Positions 57,278-64,000 of a stretch of DNA of 64,000 bases are shown here, one piece after another. Source of the DNA: Gonatopus flavifemur (taxonomy: Eukaryota > Arthropoda > Insecta > Hymenoptera > Dryinidae). The notes beneath the pieces were generated by a model. The model saw only the letters and a list, made by a program, of their open reading frames with translations. It was not told where the DNA came from and searched no databases. Position 1 is the stretch's first letter, and each line of letters starts with the position of its first letter. The stretch is taken from the NCBI GenBank assembly GCA_018340375.1, contig JAFFJZ010000006.1:12666001-12730000 (forward strand). Direction: 5' to 3'. The translations under genes were made by a program, and so were the position numbers.

Positions 57278-57461
57278 TATAATTTCAGTACTCTACAACA
57301 AGCAATTATTAAACGCTCCGGAAAGAGAAGATCGGAACTTTTTGATGTTTCTTGTCAGCTTCGGGTGCGCTTACTACGAGCGTATATTTTCACCAGGGTA
57401 TCGCATTAAGGTGAAAAGAAATGTGAAATAACCTATGAAGTACCGTGATCATGTTCCTCAC

Positions 57462-58057
57462 CCGTGTGGAAATTTTTCCAGGCTATATTTTTTGTTAGGG
57501 CCCGTATGGACTTATATTGGGTGTCCAAACTTAGGATGTCCCAGCCTTAACCACTAAGGGGCCTAGTGAGGTTGCTGATATTCAGCCTGATTTCTCTCAC
57601 TCAGGGACATCCATATAAGGCCCATATGGGGCCAAGCTGCATTACCAATGTTTTCCTAGGCATACCAAGTACAGCTTGCATAGGGTCTCGTCAGGCTCCC
57701 CGTATTCTTCCGAAGATCTTAATCTCAAGATTTCAAGTAATGTTGGGTGAAATACCTGAGTAGGCCCTGTTCGGGTTCAAGTCGCAGCGATCTGGGTATA
57801 GATAGGGCCTTGGATAGCCTAATTTTCCATCGAGGAAGTTTCCACCTGGGATTCTCTCCTTGCAATATTTATTTGATAATATTCGCAACAATTCAATATC
57901 CTTCTAAAGGTCCTAGTTTCAGCGCCTGTGCAGGCCCTGAAGATGAGTGCGTGACAATCTTGTTTAGGTCCTATGAGGGTAACCAAAACAGGGCCTAAAA
58001 TAAAATAAGGACGCCTAGTCTGGCCCAAACCACCGCCAAGAATCAATTTCCACACGG
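57462..58057. mobile_element. Possible element EE (GGCCC/GGGCC-rich)
   Basis: CCGTGTGGAAATTTTTCC at the left and, inverted, CCGTGTGGAAATTGATTC at the right are similar. TAGGGCC, AGGCCC, TAGGCCCTG and GGGCCTA words recur in both orientations. The target duplication is not visible. Confidence 0.5.
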
Positions 58058-58059
58058 AT

Positions 58060-59857
58060 GGTGCTAAGATTGATGCTCATTTCGGAATTTTGTGGCTAGT
58101 CTGGTTCCTGGATGGTATATTTTTATAGTAATTTCAAATATAATATTATCTCTATGTTCCATAGGATTTTCGACACTTTTTCCAAATGATCCTGTATTCG
58201 GCCTATCCCAGTCATTGTTTTTGCCCGTGACTGGCTGATGAAGATCTCACATACACGGTAGCTACTTTGCCTCAACATCCGATCAATTTACATGAAATGA
58301 ATGATCAATTCAAAAATTGAAACATAAAAGAATGGCGAATCAAACGAAGCAAGTGGCGTGACCGTTTAGAGTTCCTGAAGATTGAGATTAATGTCTTGCG
58401 TTACAGCCCAGTGTCATAGATTTAACACTTTATCCATGGCAAACCTAACGACAAAGAGTTAAGAATATGAAAGATCATAATCTCAGATTATCACTGCAAC
58501 TACTATGATGATGATGATGATGACGATGATGATGATGATGACGCAGAACTCTCCAGCGCGCAGCTGCCTGTAACGTTGGGTCTCGTGCATTATATGCCTT
58601 TTCGTGCATTGCCTTTTCTATCCAAGGCCAGTTGTACTACGTTCCGTGCACACCATGACTGATATAACTATACACACATCACATATTGCGATGGAAAATA
58701 AATCGTTGCGAAACTCAAGTCATGTGTTATATGAACGAAAGACCGCGAGAGAGGCGATAGAGCGCGAGGGTGTTCCCACTTAGTTAAGTGAGCGCGTTGT
58801 ATACATATAAACACGTAGTATAGAACGGCATGAAAGTGTTGCTTCGTTTATTTCAAGCAATGATCCCATTGCCAATCATGGTAGTGTTGGTGGACGTCGA
58901 TGAAAGTAATGCTTTAATGAATTCAGAATCCGATGATTTTATGGCATTTTTTTCTTCCACGATGCACATTATCGTGTAATTGATATATGATTATCCCTTG
59001 CAACCAGAGACATATTATTCATGAAAAAAAGATCCAATTATTGATGGAATCATGGGGATGTTTTGATTTAAAGGCTAACAATGTATGAAGCACGTTTATA
59101 CTCGTAGTATTGTGACATCACCCTTGTAATTGTGCAGTTTACAACCGAAGAGTTGATTTGGCATGCAAAATCAGAATATTCTCTATTATGTAAATGATGT
59201 TGTGTATGTACGTTCGGATTGAACGATTGCAAATGTTAACTCTGTGCTGTTGTTATGCGATCGGACACAGATTTGAAAGCTAAAGCTGAAATTTTTCAAA
59301 ATGTTCAATGATATCCCGGATATTGAAATGTTCGATCGTAGATTTTTATTAGAATCGTTGAAGTGGAAGAACGCATTTGAAATAATCACGAAGAATGGAA
59401 AAAGAGGGAGGAGTATTATTAAAGAGTGAAAAATATAAGATCACGTTTAAAATATCTCGTATGAAAAAGGTTTTTTGATTTTCCTTCGACTTTTATCCTC
59501 CTTTCACCTTTTCCTTTTCATTCAAAGGGGACGAGAGAGAGAAAGAAGCGAAGGAAATTCAAAGGAAGTTTTTCATGGCGAACAGATTGCAAGGATTGCG
59601 AGGTGTGCCGGATGAATGAGAACGAAGGGGTTCTTGGAGCATGCAAGAGGGTGAAAAGTCACACCACGTCATCCCAAGAACTTTTACTCGCTCATAATTA
59701 TGAATACTATATAAATGCTCGGATACAGATGAATGACAGACTTCTGAATACCAGAAATTTCGATAAAAGATCATTTTTGTTAATGATTGATTTCTCTTTG
59801 CATTGCAGCTACTACAGATTCGATTTTTTTATCGAATTTTAGATTATCGTAGATTAT
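58060..59857. other. Gene-free stretch with a (GAT)n microsatellite
   Basis: The microsatellite ATGATGATGATGATGACG lies at 58505-58542. I recognise no gene; the 79-codon frame at 59603 and the 71-codon frame opposite it overlap. Confidence 0.5.
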
Positions 59858-60085
59858 GTACTCTCTAAAATTTTGAGAGTAAGATTTCACTATTCAGCCA
59901 GCCAAGAGTGAGCCTGTTGAAATTTTGAGTGGAATTTCCACTCTTTTAGAGTGATATTCCGAGGTTTGAAGTTAGAAACTCACAGCCCCTAAAATTCTAG
60001 AGTCAATTTTTCACTCGAAGCAGACTGGCTCACTTCTGAGACTTGGTGAAGTTGAACACGTGATGTTTCACTCTTTCAGATTCAG
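59858..60085 (+). repeat. Interspersed repeat D, copy 2
   Basis: It matches copy 1 (13521-13748) in order and strand: CACTATTCAGCCAGCCAAGAG, GTGAGCCTGTTGAAATTT, TTTCCACTCTTTTAGAGTGA, GAGGTTTGAAGTTAGAAACTC, CACTCGAAGCAGACTGGCTC and TTCTGAGACTTGGTGAAG. TTTCACTCTTTCAGATTC near 60065 may be an inverted terminal partner. Confidence 0.75.
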
Positions 60086-63000
60086 AGAGTAGAATGTTAA
60101 TATTTTCGTATAAATTGTGTATAAATTCACAGAGGATTGGATAATCGAAACAAGTTTTCGCATTACAAATTCATACCACTCGATATTTTGCCGTCTTTCA
60201 ATCTACGGTTCTAAAGTCATAGATCCATTATAGAATGCGCAATGGAGGTTGCGGTTTGATTCGATTTTGACGTAGAAATACCTGATTGATAGAACTTTTT
60301 GCTGTTTTCGCGAGAAACAGTATCACCATTGAGGAAAATTACCGTACAATCGAATCGAATCGAATAGTGAGGTGATATATTGCCACATCCGGATCTCTGT
60401 CATTTTAGAAAATTCATTGCTGCGAATGATATTCGCGAAACACGGTATTGAAAAAATAACTCATAAATTCTGACTGTAAAAACTCCTACAAAGTTTTTAT
60501 TCGAAATTAATCTCGTCACAACAAATCGTATTATTGAATAATTATTGGTAGCATAAATCTATGAGTATTTCAATGTCATTCTGCATTCGTTCTAAAGATC
60601 ATATCAAATAATTCAACGCATGATAATATTTTATCCAAGTAAATATCAAACTCCGGCATAAATAATATTGACATTGATATATGCATTCATTACAATGTTG
60701 ATTAACTCGATAATATTCTTCATTTAATTCATCGAGTATCTTGATAGTAAAAGGGTTTTTATATCATATATTGAATTCACGATCCTGAAAGTCCTAGTTT
60801 TCTTCCCCGAAGCGAATAACTATTGAAAATAATCCTTCCCTGGTGGGAAAAGTTTGTTGAATATCGATGATATGAAACACATGCAGGATTTTTAGCGGAA
60901 GGTAATCAAAGTAGAAAAATTTCATCGTTAAAGATCAGTCAGTTATTTTGATTCAATATACTTCATCGAAATTATGTTGAAAAATCTTAGTGCCACATTT
61001 TTTATTATTTTTTTTGTTGCTGTTGGAGAACATTCAATGTGATTAAAAAGAAATGAGTTTCAATGAAGATTGTTGAATTATTTTGAAACGGCTGAAATTC
61101 GATTAAATCAATGGAAAAAGTTGATCCCCTGCTTTTAAATAATGGATTTCTATTCTGAATGGTAACCTCCAATGAAATTTTGTTGAAATAAATATTTCAG
61201 GGAGCAACTCATGTTGTTGATTAAAAATGGGTTATTTCCTACGAGTTCCGATGAAAGTAGTCAAATACCTGGTTAAAATTGGTGAAATCTCGCAGTAATA
61301 TGCATGAATTTTTGTCAGCTCTTCCTAATCATCTTTCTCGTTGAAAAATCATAATATTTATCAAATTTGAATAAAATTACTCCACCGAGGATGTCAATAA
61401 ACTTGTATTGAAACTCGGGAACATTTTACAACTGATTCGGAATAATTAAATAAATTTTGAGCTTCCGGAGTGGAGCCGTGTCTTGTATCGGTTGGTTGCC
61501 GACTCTTCGCCATCATTGCAGCTAGCTTCTTCAGGGCGTTATGATTTGAAAGAAACCTGAAATTAATGAAAATTGTGAACACCAAATTTAACACATTATC
61601 TCAAAGAATTTCTATTCGATCCTAAAATTATTCCACCAGAGTTTCAATCGAAGGAAAGACAATGAAATACTTTAATTGAATCGTTCTTGGGAATTATTTC
61701 TCCACCGAATTATTAGATTTTGGAAACATTTATGAACGTGAAAAGAGAATGAAATCCAGGGCAGTGAAGAATTAATCCTTCGTGGAGAACAAAGACCGAG
61801 ACTGAGGGAGACTCACGCGTTGGAACGAGACACCAAGATAACAAGACCAGTCCGGTCAGCTGATGAGCCGGTTTTCCGATACACTCTTTTATTATTCTCC
61901 TCATCCGATACTCCCTCTTTTCCAATGCTAGTAGAGTTCTGGTACGAGCGAAAGATCTGCTTACGATGTATTTATATTCAACTCTCCCTGGCTTTTTTTC
62001 TCCTTCTCCTTCTTCTTGTTCCTCAGGATCTATATAAACATACGTGTACTTCACGCTGGGCCTTCAGATTTAAAACTTCACAGCTTTTTGTTCGAATCTG
62101 TTTCACCTCGGAGAACACGTGAATGTATCTTCTTCTTTTTCTTTTTCTCCTCTTGGTAGTATGTATCCACACGAATTCACACAAAGTACATAAACCTTCG
62201 GATGAATTGAATATTCGTATTAAGATTGATGAATACGTATTAAGAGTACAGGTTGTAGCAGTATTTATAACGCAACGGATAGTACAACTGGTTTCTGTTC
62301 CTGTATTTTGACTTTTTGTTTGCTCGTTTACTCGCTTACTCTCTCGTAGAGCGATTTAATCCTCCTCCTTGTTGATCAGCTTTGTGAATGCTCATGTAAG
62401 GAATATATTTATATTATATATACATATACAATGTATATAATATTTCAAGCGGATTCATATATTCACTCACGCACAGGAAATTCTTCTCAAACATCAGAAC
62501 AAAAATGATTTTTCCGAAAAAAATTCGGCATCCCATGCGTTTTATGGTTTTTTGCATTCGATTCAATGATTCGTATAACGTGACAAGTAAAAATTACATA
62601 TTCTATGCTCAGTCTATTTACCGTACCTATAGTTGTGTTTATCTTGATCCGAGTAGTTCTATTTCATTCGTGACCGAACGTATTGAATCATTCGTTTGCA
62701 CGACAGATTTACCGGGGCGGAAATGTGTCATGTGTTTTCACGTTTTCATGTTTGAGAAATATTTTGGTGAACCATGCCATGATCAGGGGCATGCGAGATT
62801 TCTATGAAATATCTAAATCCACCTTGATTATTCTCACTCTCGAGTCGATCTATGGGTTTGTTTCATTCCCAAACGTGTAATCAGACGTGTTATCGTATAC
62901 AGAAATAATAATATAGCTTATTTTATTTGTTCGAAGATAGTTCTATCGATACCATACCATCGCTCGGCTGTGAAATATGATGATCACATTTGCAACACAG

Positions 63001-64000
63001 AATAATTCGATTCCACGACTCCGGACGAGGGATGGTAATTCAGAATCGATTATAGATTTGTATAAAATATATATAAAAACATTCTTCAGGAATCTTCTGC
63101 AGACGATGGAAGAATTTTTTCAAAATGATTTTGAAAACGCCAATTAAACATGAAAATTCAAATAAACACATTCATTGATCGTCGTGGTATTCACAGAACT
63201 CTATGTATTCGTATAATGAGAGAGCATTTCGTATGCTCGAGAGATCCTTGTACTTCTTACTCTTATTTTATTGCTACAATGTGAAGGAGGTACAAGAAAG
63301 AGAAAATCGAAGATAAAAGAGAAAATGTAAAAGAGGTAGGAACAAAGTATGAGGATCGTAGTTAGAAAATGAAAAGTAAGGAGAACGGAACACAGGCAAA
63401 TAAGAGTACACGACACAAGAACGAGCTAGCAAAAAAGAGAATAGAGAGAGAGAAAAATATGGTAGAGCAGAGTGCTGGAATGGTTGGAGCATCCGAAGAA
63501 TAGTAAAGGAGGGAAGACAAAATACAAAGCCAAAAGGAGAACGAGAACGAGTGGAATATATTGAAGAAATTAAATCCTCTTTCGTATAAAGTATATAAAC
63601 CGCAAATGAAGGAACGCTCGCTCTAAGCGTGAAACGAAAAGAATAAAGTTTTTATGACTCTGTGCATTATACTTGTTCAAATTCAGTAAAATCTTTAGTA
63701 AATTTTAAAATATTATTCCAACGGTTAACGATATTTTAATGATTAATCATTTATTGCAATATATTTTTTGCAACGTAGAGAAACGTTATAGACGATGATT
63801 ATAATACGACACCAGGGATATTAAATCTTTCCATTAGATCAATGCGGTGCGATAAGCGATGGCCAAAGCATTGGAAAATATTTGTATATTCCCTTCCTAG
63901 GACTTGTTTGATATACATCACCGAGATAAGCCCGCCAGGAAAATAGGAGAGAGAGATAAGATGGGTTCCGAGTTACGCATTTTTAATGGAAGAAGGTAGA
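60086..64000. other. Gene-free stretch to the window end
   Basis: No recognised gene, RNA or assigned repeat. GTTGAAT/ATTCAA words are frequent at 60835-61200, perhaps from a decayed relative of T. A 113-codon minus-strand frame (61713) and a 100-codon plus-strand frame (61820) overlap. The 62-codon frame at 62123 starts with a hydrophobic stretch but shows no splice site or motif I trust. Purine-rich sequence lies at about 63285-63540. Confidence 0.45.

Noticed and set aside
62123..62311. 62-codon frame with an N-terminal hydrophobic stretch
   Set aside because: Hydrophobicity comes from a CTT/TTC pyrimidine run; no splice donor at a convincing position.

Overview
This window looks like nuclear DNA of an insect: AT-rich, with no operons, full of microsatellites, and carrying one intact mariner-type transposon. 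The mariner resembles those I remember from bees and ants, so a hymenopteran is my best guess, but nothing in the sequence proves it. I find only one convincing protein-coding gene, the mariner transposase at 50740-51768 (minus). One short candidate first exon with a signal peptide (48705) is far less certain. Other open frames of 60-160 codons look like chance frames, shadows of palindromes, or translations of GAA/CT tracts.

The main content is a dense, nested population of non-coding palindromic (foldback) transposons. About 21 copies or fragments of one roughly 330-bp family, called A here, lie across the window. Its arms begin CACGGAGAAAA and then read TTCGCTGTGACAGCG. A second set of families begins CCC (CCCAGATAGCA, CCCAGACAGCAC, CCCAATCAG, CCCAGGAAAAAA, CCCTAGTGATTT). 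Both sets share two traits: the two halves are inverted copies, and insertions are flanked by 2-bp target duplications that are not restricted to TA (CA, TG, AA, AG, GG, CC, TT, CG and TA all occur). Many inserted into one another, so the opposite arm or another copy shows the empty site and fixes the insertion boundaries to about one base.

Layout: 1-0.98 kb unassigned; 0.98-2.1 kb A1 with H and P inside; 2.35-3.54 kb small CCC elements plus a hAT-like insert with a perfect 8-bp duplication; 3.87-6.3 kb nest A2/AA/Z/A3/E2; 6.3-11 kb unassigned with purine and pyrimidine tracts and element DD; 11-13.7 kb GATC-rich repeats and the AGATCT-rich element W; 14-17 kb unassigned; 17-19 kb A6 with a 1.4-kb element of inverted tandem arrays; 20.3-23.2 kb more A copies and a four-level nest; 23-31 kb mostly unassigned with A fragments; 31-36 kb unassigned with microsatellites; 36-41.5 kb a six-level nest including a 1.8-kb palindrome; 41.5-46 kb A copies and the U/V families; 46-50.6 kb unassigned, GAA tract and exon candidate; 50.67-51.95 kb mariner; 52-58 kb repeat families; 58-64 kb largely unassigned.

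There is no gene network to describe. The window is best read as an intergenic or intronic transposon graveyard in which non-autonomous hairpin elements repeatedly target each other. No enzyme that could mobilise the 2-bp-duplication families is encoded here; the mariner duplicates TA and has unrelated ends.
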